Made by a program: the position numbers and the translations under genes. Below, one piece after another: positions 24,530-32,886 of a DNA stretch of 37,343 bases. Every line of letters begins with the position of its first letter. Position 1 is the first letter of the stretch. The notes below the pieces were generated by a model. That model was not told the DNA's origin and did no database searches. It saw only the letters and a program-made list of their open reading frames with translations. Source of the stretch: Devosia sp. (GTDB lineage Bacteria > Pseudomonadota > Alphaproteobacteria > Rhizobiales > Devosiaceae); assembly GCA_015657675.1 (NCBI GenBank), contig JACDQI010000108.1, positions 1-37,343 on the forward strand. The letters run 5' to 3'.

Positions 24530-24952
24530 ATGAAGATCGTCTACACCACCCGCGCCAGTTCCACCGGCGGCCGCACCGGCCAGGCCGAGACCGAAGACGG
24601 CAAGGTTGCCGTCAAGCTCTCCACCCCCAAGGCCATGGGCGGCGACGATGGTCCGGGCACCAACCCCGAGCAGCTGTTTGCCATGGGCTATTCGGCCTGC
24701 TTCCTCGGCGCCATGAAGGGTGCCGCCCGCAAGGCCGGCAAGTCCCTTCCCGAGGACACCAAGGTGACGGCGTCCGTGAGCTTTGCTGATCGCGAAGACG
24801 GCGTCGGCTTCGGCATTGTCGCCGCGCTCGAAGCTACTGTGCCGGGCTGGAGCAAGGCCGACGTCGAAGCCACCATGAAGGCCGCCCACGACATCTGCCC
24901 CTACTCCGACCTGATCCGGAACAAGTACGACGTCGCCCTCAAGGCCGCCTGA
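24530..24952 (+). CDS. ohr: Organic hydroperoxide resistance protein Ohr
   Basis: 140-residue thiol peroxidase of the Ohr/OsmC family that reduces fatty-acid and other organic hydroperoxides using lipoylated proteins. Key residues are Arg15 (GGRTGQ), Glu47, the peroxidatic Cys57 in FAMGYSACFLGAM and the resolving Cys123 in AAHDICPYSDLIRNKYDV. The ATG at 24530 is set by AGGAG about 6 nt upstream; an earlier in-frame ATG at 24482 lies in the operator region. It is transcribed away from ohrR and ends at a clear terminator. Confidence 0.96.
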   Translation: MKIVYTTRASSTGGRTGQAETEDGKVAVKLSTPKAMGGDDGPGTNPEQLFAMGYSACFLGAMKGAARKAGKSLPEDTKVTASVSFADREDGVGFGIVAALEATVPGWSKADVEATMKAAHDICPYSDLIRNKYDVALKAA

Positions 24953-24976
24953 TTCAGGCAAGATTCAATTGATCAA

Positions 24977-25010
24977 GGCCGTCGGACGTCTTAGTCCGGC
25001 GGCCCTTTTG
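24977..25010 (+). terminator. Rho-independent terminator after ohr
   Basis: GGCCGTCGGAC (24977-24987) pairs with GTCCGGCGGCC (24994-25004), with one wobble, and is followed by CTTTTG. It sits between the converging ohr and galM genes. Confidence 0.82.
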
Positions 25011-25020
25011 TGTCCGCCTC

Positions 25021-26032
25021 TCAGGCGATCTCGAACTCGCACCAATGCGCGTAGGGGCGCTCGGGCGAATGCCAGATCGAGGGGAAGTGCGCGTGGTGCA
25101 CCGCATCGGGGAAGCTCTGGTCCTCGAGGCAGAAGCCCGAGTGATGGCCATAGTGCTTGCCATGCAACCCCGGCACCGGAATGTCGGTATAGACCGCATT
25201 GTAGAACTGCAGCCCTTCCCGGTCGGTCCAGAGCTTGAGCGTCAGGTCGCCTTCGGCCGAGGTGACGACGGCCACCGGGTCCTTGAGGTCGCGCGTCCGC
25301 TCCAGCACCAGATTGACGTCATACTTTACCGGTTTGCCGCTCCCATCGCGCAGCGTCCGCGCCTTGCGCAGGTCATACTGCGTCCGCCCCACCGGCAGGA
25401 TGGCGCCGGTCGGGATCAGGTCGTCATCGGTCTCGGTAAAGGCGCTGACCTTGAGCTGGAACATGTGGTCCAGCACATCCTTGCCTTCGCCGAGGTTGAA
25501 ATACTGGTGCTGCACCAGGCTGATCGGTGTCACCCGGTCGGTGGTCGCCGAAAGGTCGAGCCGCAGCCGGTTGCCCTTGAGCGTATAAACCGCCTTGAAA
25601 TCCACATTGCCCGGAAAGCCCATATGCCGTCCGGGCGTGTGATGGGTAAAGGTCGACCGAATTGCTGGCTGCGTCGGGCGTGGCCTTCCACACAACGCGG
25701 CCCAGACCCTCCGGCCCGCCATGCAGCAGGTGGCCGTTTTCGTTGGCCGGCAGCTTGTAGGTCACCCCGTCAATCTCGAACTTCGCCCCGCCAATGCGGT
25801 TGGCGACGCGGCCCGCCAGCGACCCCAGATGCGGTGAATGTGCCGCATAGGCCGGAAAGTTGTCGAACCCGAGCACCACCGAGCGCAAGCCACCCTTTAC
25901 CGGTACCCGCCAGTCGCGCACCGCCACGCCGTAGTCGATGATGTCGACTTCCACGCCGGTATCGGATTTCAGCGTGAACTGGCTGACCGTCTTGCCTTCG
26001 AATTCGCCGAACGTCTTCGTTTCTATTGTCAT
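25021..26032 (-). CDS. galM: Aldose 1-epimerase (mutarotase) (frame broken near 25655)
   Basis: Interconverts alpha and beta anomers of sugars such as xylose or galactose. About 336 residues after repair. The N-terminal part has VDIIDYGVAVRDWRVP, VVLGFDNFPAYAAHSPHLGSLAGRVANRI (catalytic Arg region) and GHLLHGGPEGLGRVVW. The frame is lost after AASNSVDL. The C-terminal part continues in another frame with HMGFPGNVDFKAVYTL, ISLVQHQYFNLG (catalytic His), GLQFYNAVYTD and HSGFCLEDQSFPDA. One extra base in GACC at 25654-25657 would explain the switch. Nearby TPGRHMG stands where TPDGHMG is usual. It is divergent from the LacI-type regulator of the xylose genes. Confidence 0.88.
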
Positions 26033-26199
26033 TGCCTCGTCGCCTCCTCGCGCTCCGGGTGCGGTTGATAGCCCGCTTTGCGCCGGATCGCCAAGCGCAG
26101 CCGCGCCAAAAACCGCCCACCCCGCGGGAAACAAGGAAAACCGTTGACGCCGCGCAAGCAAGCCTTCAACTCTGGCGCAAACGGCCTGGGGGTTCGGAT

Positions 26200-27240
26200 T
26201 TGAACGACAAGCTGCCGCTCCGGCGCGCCACCGTGCACGATGTGGCCCGCCAGGCAGGCGTTTCGCTGGCGACGGTCGATCGCGTCCTCAACGGGCGCCC
26301 CGGTGTCCGCCCCGCGACTGCCGAAAAGGTGGAATCCGCCATCGCCGCGCTGGATTTCCGCCGCGACCTCTCCGCCTCGCTGCTGGCCCGCGCCCGCGAC
26401 CTCAGGGTACAGTTCATCCTGCCCGATGGCCGCAACGAGTTCATGGCCAATCTCGCCGACGCCATCCTGCGCCGTGCCCGCACCGGCATTGCCGAACGGC
26501 TTCATCTCGACGTGGTGCGCGTCAAGGCCATGGATCCGGCGGCGTTGGCAGCCCGCCTCGGCCAGCTCGATCGCAAGAGCTGCGACTGCGCCGTGATCGT
26601 CGCCACCGATGACGAGGCCGTGCGCCGCGCCGTCGATGGTCTGGCCCGCAAGGGCGTCGCCGTGATGACGCTGGTGTCCGATCTGCCCAATTCGGCCCGC
26701 AAGATGTTCATCGGCATCGACAACGTCGCCGCCGGCCGCACTGCCGCGTCGCTGATGGGGCGCTTCTGTGGCGGCGGCAAGGTGGCGCTGATCGCCGGCT
26801 CGCTCGGCCTGCGCGACCATCAGGACCGCCTGGCTGGTTTCCGCGAAGTTGCCGCTCGTGAATTCCCGCAGCTCGAACTCATTGGCCCGTTCGAAGCCCA
26901 TGACGATCGTGGCGAGACCGAGAGCTTCGCGGCAGGCCTCCTCCGCGACCATCCCGATCTCAAGGGCCTTTACAATATGGGCGCCGGCAATTCGGGTCTC
27001 ATCGCCGCGCTTGAGGCCGCCGGCCGCGCCGGCAAGGTGCGTGTCATCGCCCACGAACTGGCCGAACCCACCCATGCCGGCCTCAAGAGCGGCGCCATCG
27101 ACGTCGTGCTGGACCAGAACCCGGATGGCGAAATCCGCGCTGCCGTCGCTGGCGCGCGCGCCCTGGCGCTGGGTCATCCGGTTGATCCGCACGCCGAGCC
27201 CATTGAAATCGGTATTTTTCTGCGCGACAATCTGCGCTAG
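26200..27240 (+). CDS. LacI family transcriptional regulator of the xylose locus
   Basis: 346-residue repressor-type regulator. The N-terminal helix-turn-helix ATVHDVARQAGVSLATVDRVLNGRPGVRPATAEKVESAIAALDF (about 9-52) is followed by a periplasmic-binding-like sugar-sensing domain (FILPDGRNEFMANLADAI, CAVIVATDDEAVRRAV, MFIGIDNVAAGRTAASLMGRF, GLYNMGAGNSGLIAALEA). There is no ATG before the HTH in a suitable place. The TTG at 26200 is chosen because GGGGG lies about 6 nt upstream. It lies between divergent galM and the downstream xylB-xylA operon, so xylose-responsive control is inferred. Confidence 0.9.
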   Translation: MNDKLPLRRATVHDVARQAGVSLATVDRVLNGRPGVRPATAEKVESAIAALDFRRDLSASLLARARDLRVQFILPDGRNEFMANLADAILRRARTGIAERLHLDVVRVKAMDPAALAARLGQLDRKSCDCAVIVATDDEAVRRAVDGLARKGVAVMTLVSDLPNSARKMFIGIDNVAAGRTAASLMGRFCGGGKVALIAGSLGLRDHQDRLAGFREVAAREFPQLELIGPFEAHDDRGETESFAAGLLRDHPDLKGLYNMGAGNSGLIAALEAAGRAGKVRVIAHELAEPTHAGLKSGAIDVVLDQNPDGEIRAAVAGARALALGHPVDPHAEPIEIGIFLRDNLR

Positions 27241-27406
27241 AGGGATGAGGAACGCCCGAGGGAATGATCGGCCGCAGGCCTGATCTAGAGACGAGAGTGC
27301 TCCAGGCAGGCGAGGGCCGGAGCAAGATTTTACAATTCGACCCGGCAAAGCCGGCAGGGAGGCCAGAGTTGCACAATTTCATACCCAGCCGTGAGGTACG
27401 TGCCTC

Positions 27407-28870
27407 ATGAGCTATCTCGGCATTGATATCGGCACCTCGGGCGTCAAGGCCTTCCTCATCGATCGTGCCGGCAAGCCTTTGGGCGAGGCTTCGGCCAAGT
27501 CCGTCGAGCCCGTCCGCCCGCATCCCGGCTGGTCCGAGCAGCAGCCCTCCGACTGGTGGAGCGCCACGCTCGAGGCCGTCGACAAGCTCTCCAAGGCCCA
27601 TCCCGAAGCTGTCGCCGCCGTCCGCGGCATCGGCCTTTCCGGCCACATGCATGGCGCCACGCTGCTGGGCGCCAAGGACGAAGTGCTCCGCCCCTGCATC
27701 CTCTGGAACGATGGACGCTCGGCGGCCGAATGCCGCGAGATGGAAGCTGCGCTGCCAACGCTGCGCCAGCTCGCCGGCAACATCGCCATGCCGGGCTTTA
27801 CCGCCCCCAAGATCGCCTGGGTCCGCAAGCACGAGCCGGAAATCTTCGCCAGGATCGCCAAGGTCCTGCTGCCCAAGGCTTATGTGCGCCTGTTGCTCAC
27901 CGGCGAACACGTCGAGGACATGTCCGACGCGGCCGGCACGCTCTGGCTCGATGTCGGCAAGCGCGACTGGTCCGATGAACTGCTGGCCGTCACCGGCCTG
28001 ACCCGCGCCCAAATGCCGCGCCTCGTCGAAGGCTCGGCCGTCTCGGGCAATCTGAAGTCCGAGCTCGCGGCCCGCTGGGGCATGCGCGGTCCAGTTGTTG
28101 TCGCTGGCGGCGCCGGCGACAATGCTGCCTCCGGCTGCGGCATCGGCGCCATCCGGCCGGGCGAAGGTTTCGTCTCGCTCGGCACCTCCGGCGTGCTCTT
28201 TGTCTCCAACGACCGCTTCCGCCCCAATACCGAGGGCGCGGTGCACGCCTTCTGCCATGCCATCCCCAACACCTGGCACCAGATGGGCGTCATCCTCTCG
28301 GCCACCGACAGCCTCAACTGGCTGGCCAAGATCACCGGCCAGGACGCCGCCAAACTCTCCGGTCAGGTCGAAGCGGGCTTTGCCGGTCCGGGCGAGGAAA
28401 TCTTCCTCCCCTATCTCTCGGGTGAGCGTACGCCGCACAACAATGCCGGCGCCCGCGGCTCCTTTGTCGGCCTCAGCCACTCGACCGATCCCACCAAGCT
28501 CGCCCAGGCGGTGATGGAGGGCGTCACCTTCGCCTTCCGCGATTGCCAGCGCGTCCTCAACGATGCCGGGAGCACGATGGGCCGGCTGCTCGCCGTCGGC
28601 GGCGGCTCCCGCTCCGAGACCTGGCTCAAGATGATTGCCACCAATCTCGACGCGGAAATCTCTCTGCCCGAGGACGGTGATTTCGGCGGCGCCCTGGGTG
28701 CCGCTCGCTTAGGGCTCTGCGCTGCCGAAGGCGCCGACCCCGCTACCGTGATGACCATGCCGGGCATCCGCAAGGTGATCGGCCCGGATGCATCGCTCCG
28801 CTCTGCCTATAACGATCAATATGCGCGCTACCGCGCGCTCTACCCTGCCATCGAGGAGGCACGTAAGTGA
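27407..28870 (+). CDS. xylB: Xylulokinase
   Basis: FGGY-family sugar kinase phosphorylating D-xylulose to xylulose 5-phosphate. 487 residues. [21 protein letters not shown] is the ATP-binding start. Sugar contacts are in [30 protein letters not shown] and [16 protein letters not shown] (catalytic Asp). [11 protein letters not shown] and [25 protein letters not shown] complete the nucleotide site. The stop overlaps the xylA GTG (GTGA), so the two are translationally coupled. A GAGG(N6)CCTC palindrome lies directly before the ATG. Confidence 0.97.
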   Translation: MSYLGIDIGTSGVKAFLIDRAGKPLGEASAKSVEPVRPHPGWSEQQPSDWWSATLEAVDKLSKAHPEAVAAVRGIGLSGHMHGATLLGAKDEVLRPCILWNDGRSAAECREMEAALPTLRQLAGNIAMPGFTAPKIAWVRKHEPEIFARIAKVLLPKAYVRLLLTGEHVEDMSDAAGTLWLDVGKRDWSDELLAVTGLTRAQMPRLVEGSAVSGNLKSELAARWGMRGPVVVAGGAGDNAASGCGIGAIRPGEGFVSLGTSGVLFVSNDRFRPNTEGAVHAFCHAIPNTWHQMGVILSATDSLNWLAKITGQDAAKLSGQVEAGFAGPGEEIFLPYLSGERTPHNNAGARGSFVGLSHSTDPTKLAQAVMEGVTFAFRDCQRVLNDAGSTMGRLLAVGGGSRSETWLKMIATNLDAEISLPEDGDFGGALGAARLGLCAAEGADPATVMTMPGIRKVIGPDASLRSAYNDQYARYRALYPAIEEARK

Positions 28871-30174
28871 CGGATTTCTTCAAGGGACTTTCCCCGGTCA
28901 AGTTCGAGGGACCCAATAGCGCCAACCCGCTCGCCTATCGGCATTACAACAAGGACGAGATCGTCGCCGGCAAGCGGATGGAAGATCATATCCGTCCCGC
29001 CGTTGCCTATTGGCACACCTTCGCCTGGGAAGGCGGCGACCCGTTCGGCGGCCGCAGCTTCGATCGCCCCTGGTATGCCGGCAGCCCGATGGAAGGCGCC
29101 AAGCTCAAGGCCGACGTTGCCTTCGAATTCTTCAACCTGCTCGATATTCCGTTCTTCTGCTTCCACGACGTCGACGTCGCCCCGGAAGGCGATAGCCTCA
29201 AGGAAAGCATCAAGAACCTCCGCACCATCACCGACATCTTCGCCAAGAAGATGCAGTCACAGCGCACCAAGCTGCTCTGGGGCACGGCCAACATGTTCTC
29301 CAACCGCCGCTTCATGGCGGGTGCCTCGACCAATCCCGATCCCGATGTGTTCGCCTATGCCGCCGCGCAGGTGAAGAACATGCTCGAGATCACCCACGAA
29401 CTGGGCGGCGCCAACTACGTGCTCTGGGGCGGTCGCGAAGGCTACGAGACGCTGCTCAACACCCGCATGAAGGATGAGCTCGACCATATGGGTCGCTTCC
29501 TCAACCTGGTGGTCGAGCACGCCAAAAAGATCGGCTTCAAGGGCACCATCCTGATCGAGCCCAAGCCGCAGGAACCCAGCAAGCACCAGTACGACTACGA
29601 CGTCGCCACGGTCTACGGCTTCCTCAAGACCTACGGTCTGGAAAAGGAAGTGAAGGTCAATATCGAGGTCGGCCATGCCTTCCTCGCCGGCCATTCCTTC
29701 GAGCACGAGCTGCATCTGGCCCGCTCACTCGGCATCCTGGGCAGCGTCGACGCCAACCGCAACGACCTGCAGTCCGGCTGGGATACCGACCAGTTCCCCA
29801 ACAATGTCGGCGAGATGACCCTGGCCTTTTACGAGATCCTCAAGAACGGCGGTCTCGGCAATGGCGGCTTCAACTTCGACGCCAAGGTCCGCCGCCAGTC
29901 GCTCGACCCGGCCGATCTGTTGCACGGCCATATCGGAGGCCTCGATACGCTCGCCCGCGGCCTCAAGGCAGCGGCCGCGCTCATCGCCGACGGCACCTAT
30001 GACAAGGCCGTCGACGAGCGCTATGCCGGCTGGAACACTCCGGCTGCCAAGAAGATGCTGACCTCGGAAAGCCTCGCCGACATCGCGGCGCGCGTCGAAA
30101 AGGACAACATCAACCCGCAGCCGCGCTCCGGCCGTCAGGAATATCTCGAAAACCTGATCAACCGCTTCGTCTGA
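28867..30174 (+). CDS. xylA: Xylose isomerase
   Basis: Interconverts D-xylose and D-xylulose using two divalent metals. 435 residues, the longer class II form. Catalytic and metal residues align with E. coli: His100 and Asp103 in [10 protein letters not shown], Glu231 and Lys233 in [14 protein letters not shown], Glu267 and His270, Asp295 in SVDANRND, Asp306 and Asp308 in GWDTDQFP, and [10 protein letters not shown]. The metal loop reads [14 protein letters not shown] where NIEVNHATLAGHTF is usual, so Asn is Gly and Thr is Phe. It starts with GTG overlapping the xylB stop. A hairpin repeat separates it from the downstream GH43 gene. Confidence 0.96.
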   Translation: MTDFFKGLSPVKFEGPNSANPLAYRHYNKDEIVAGKRMEDHIRPAVAYWHTFAWEGGDPFGGRSFDRPWYAGSPMEGAKLKADVAFEFFNLLDIPFFCFHDVDVAPEGDSLKESIKNLRTITDIFAKKMQSQRTKLLWGTANMFSNRRFMAGASTNPDPDVFAYAAAQVKNMLEITHELGGANYVLWGGREGYETLLNTRMKDELDHMGRFLNLVVEHAKKIGFKGTILIEPKPQEPSKHQYDYDVATVYGFLKTYGLEKEVKVNIEVGHAFLAGHSFEHELHLARSLGILGSVDANRNDLQSGWDTDQFPNNVGEMTLAFYEILKNGGLGNGGFNFDAKVRRQSLDPADLLHGHIGGLDTLARGLKAAAALIADGTYDKAVDERYAGWNTPAAKKMLTSESLADIAARVEKDNINPQPRSGRQEYLENLINRFV

Positions 30175-30198
30175 GCGGCATAGATCGAGCAGTCAGAT

Positions 30199-30313
30199 CA
30201 CCTCCCCCCTTTGCGGGGGAGGTACCGGGTGGGGGGATCGAGAGCCCGGTCCCGATGATCGAGCGCCGTCGGCGCCCCCTCACCCCCGACGTCCCCCCGC
30301 CAGAGGGGAGAAG
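30199..30313. repeat. Mosaic hairpin repeat between xylA and the GH43 gene
   Basis: A perfect stem ACCTCCCCC (30200-30208) pairs with GGGGGAGGT (30215-30223). It is followed by a CCGGGTGGGGGG stretch and then a CCCCCTCACCC...AGAGGGGAG half near 30276-30313. Repeats beginning CACCTCCCC and ending GAGGGGAGAAGG are common between genes in Hyphomicrobiales. In this position it could dampen or stabilise transcripts between xylA and the xylosidase gene. Confidence 0.65.
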
Positions 30314-30337
30314 GAACAGAAGCTTTCCGAGCCCGCC

Positions 30338-31947
30338 GTGCCCCAAGTCACCAATCCCATCCTCCCCGGCTTTAACCCCGATCCCTCGATCCTGCGTGTC
30401 GGCGAGGTTTATTACATCGCCACTTCGACCTTCGAGTGGTTCCCCGGCGTGCAGATCCATCACTCGCGCGATCTCGCAAATTGGGAGCTGGTGACCCGAG
30501 CGCTCAACCGCAAAGCCCAGCTCGACATGCGCGGCGATCCGGATTCCTGCGGCGTTTGGGCGCCTGCCTCAGCCATGACGGCGAGCGCTTCTGGCTGGTC
30601 TATACCGACGTCAAACGCAAGGACGGCTCGTTCAAGGACGCGCATAACTACATCGTCCACTCCGAGAGCATCGAGGGACCCTGGTCGGACCCCATCTACA
30701 TCAACTCCTCGGGCTTCGACCCCTCGCTGTTCCACGACGATGACGGCCGCAAGTGGTTCGTCAACATGATGTGGGACCACCGCCGTCGCCCGCTGCTCTT
30801 CGCCGGCATTGCCCTGCAGGAGTTCGACCCAAAGGCCGGCAAGCTCGTCGGCCCGCGCACCAACATCTACCAGGGCACCGACCTCAAGCTCGTCGAAGGC
30901 CCGCATCTCTATAAGCGCAACGGTTGGTACTACCTGATCACCGCCGAGGGCGGCACCGCCTACGAGCATGCCTGCACCTTCGCCCGCTCACGCACGATCG
31001 ACGGCCAATACGAGACCCATCCGCAAGCGCACATCCTCACCTCCAAGGACGCGCCCCACGCCGCGTTGCAGCGCGCCGGCCACGGCGATCTGGTCGAAAC
31101 CCCCGAGGGCAAGGCCTATCTCGTCCATTTGACCTCGCGGCCCATCACCCAGAAGCGCCGCAGCGTGCTCGGCCGCGAGACCGCCATTCAGGAAGTGTTC
31201 TGGGGCGAGGACGACTGGCTCTACGTCAAGAACGGCCCGGTGCCCTCGCTGCATGTCGAGCTGCCCGCCGCCCGCAATGACAATGCCTACTGGACCGAAA
31301 AGCGCTACAGCTTCGACCGCGGCCTGCCCATCGACTTCCAGTGGCTTCGCACGCCAGAGCCCGAGCGCATCTTTTCCACCGAGGGCGGCAGACTCACCCT
31401 CTTTGGTCGCGAGTCCATCGGCTCCTGGTTCGAGCAGGCGCTGGTCGCCCGCCGCCAGACGCATTTTTCCTACGACGCCGAAACCGTCATCGACTTCTCG
31501 CCCACTGACGAGCGCCAGTTCGCCGGCCTCGCGGCATACTATTCGCGCTACAACTTCTTCTATCTGACCGTCACCGCCCATTCCGACGGCCAGCGCGAAC
31601 TGCTGATCATGGCTTCCGAGGCCTCCTGGCCCGACGGCAAGCTCACCTACCCGGCCGCCCCGGTGCAGATCCCCAATGATGGCAAGGTCAAGCTGACCCT
31701 CACCATACGTGGCGACAAGCTGCAGTTCTTCTACGCGCTCGAAGGCCAGCCACTCACTCCGATCGGCCCGGTGCTCGATGCTTCCATCCTTTCGGACGAG
31801 TGCGGTGGCCACCAGGCTCATGGTAGCTTCACCGGCGCCTTCGTCGGCGTCGCCGCCTCCGACCTCAACGGCACCGTCTTGCCGGCGCATTTTGACTACT
31901 TCACCTATCGCCCCGTCCACGACCCCTCCGACCGTTACGAGATCTGA
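30338..31947 (+). CDS. Glycoside hydrolase family 43 beta-xylosidase (frame broken near 30564)
   Basis: Releases xylose from the non-reducing end of xylo-oligosaccharides. About 536 residues after repair, the size of GH43 subfamily-11 enzymes with a C-terminal beta-sandwich. [41 protein letters not shown] gives the catalytic base Asp15. After DSCGVWAP the frame is lost; one extra C at 30563-30564 gives [20 protein letters not shown] and the rest. [16 protein letters not shown] holds the pKa-modulating Asp and [16 protein letters not shown] the acid Glu. The C-terminal part includes [27 protein letters not shown]. It starts with GTG. No signal peptide, so imported oligosaccharides are the likely substrate. 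Confidence 0.9.
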
Positions 31948-31949
31948 AT

Positions 31950-32819
31950 ATGAAAGTTGCTGTTACCGGTGGCACCGGCTCGTGGGATCGCGGCGTCGGC
32001 CCGGTCGTCATCAGCGCCCTTAAGGCGGCCGGCCACACCGTCACCAATCTCGATCGTGCCGTGCCCGGCGGCATCGAATCGCATGGCTTCATCAAGGTCG
32101 ATCTTACCGACTACGGCCAGACCTTCGCCGCCCTGCATGGCCATGATGCCGTCATCCAACTCGCCGCCAATGGCGAGCCCGACTGGAACCACGTCAGCGG
32201 CGCCGCCCGTTTCCACGTCAACACCATGATCGCCTACAACGTCTTCCAGGCCGCCTGCCACCTGGGCATCAAGCGCGTCGTCTGGGCTTCGTCCGAAACC
32301 GTGCTGGGCTTCCCATTCACCATCCCGCCCACGCTCCTGCCCACCATCGACGAGGATGCGCCCATCCCCACCTCGTCCTACGGCATCTCCAAGGCGGTCA
32401 CCGAAGACCTCGCCCGCCACATGAGCCGCGCCTATGGCACGACCTTTGTGGGCCTGCGCTTTTCCAACATCTTCTACGACACCCCCGGCCACGTCACCGG
32501 CTACGACCGGCTGCCCAAGTTCTGGGCCGATCCGATGGCCAAGCGTTTCGACCTCTGGGCCTATGTCGATAGCCGCGACGTCGCCCAGTCGTGCCTCAAG
32601 GGGCTCGAGGCCGATGTCACCGGCGCCCCGGTGATGACCATCGCCGCCGCCGACACCGTGCAGACCCAGACCAATGCCGAGCTCCTCGCCATGGCCTTCC
32701 CGGGCTGCCAGCTCCGCCCCGGCACCGGCGACCATGCGACCCTCATCTCCATCGACACGGCTCGCCGCCTCATCGGTTACGAACCCCAATGGAGCTGGCG
32801 CCAGATCATCGGAAACTGA
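31950..32819 (+). CDS. NAD(P)-dependent epimerase/dehydratase family protein
   Basis: 289-residue extended short-chain dehydrogenase. It starts MKVAVTGGTGSWDRGVG, a Rossmann glycine loop that appears to carry four extra residues (SWDR) before the third glycine. The active site is VVWASSETVL with SSYGISKAVTEDLAR (Y-x-x-x-K), and FVGLRFSNIFYD is the usual late motif. The ATG lies 2 nt after the GH43 stop, so it is in the same transcript. It may oxidise or epimerise a sugar or uronic acid released with xylose, but the sequence does not show which. Confidence 0.9.
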   Translation: MKVAVTGGTGSWDRGVGPVVISALKAAGHTVTNLDRAVPGGIESHGFIKVDLTDYGQTFAALHGHDAVIQLAANGEPDWNHVSGAARFHVNTMIAYNVFQAACHLGIKRVVWASSETVLGFPFTIPPTLLPTIDEDAPIPTSSYGISKAVTEDLARHMSRAYGTTFVGLRFSNIFYDTPGHVTGYDRLPKFWADPMAKRFDLWAYVDSRDVAQSCLKGLEADVTGAPVMTIAAADTVQTQTNAELLAMAFPGCQLRPGTGDHATLISIDTARRLIGYEPQWSWRQIIGN

Positions 32820-32886
32820 CGCCCGCCCGGTTGGAATTGGCGCGCGAACCTCGTAGGGTCGCGGCCTTTCCACATCTCAGAGCCGC

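Noticed and set aside
27267-27286. GATC-flanked dyad downstream of the LacI-type gene as a terminator or operator
   Set aside because: The inner pairing has several mismatches and no T run follows.
27280-27300. GAGTGCT near the end of the LacI-type gene as a possible CIRCE half
   Set aside because: No matching inverted TTAGCACTC half lies at the required 9-nt spacing.
26029-27348. 439-residue minus-strand frame antisense to the LacI-type regulator
   Set aside because: It is a shadow of a well-supported regulator gene with a clear helix-turn-helix on the plus strand.
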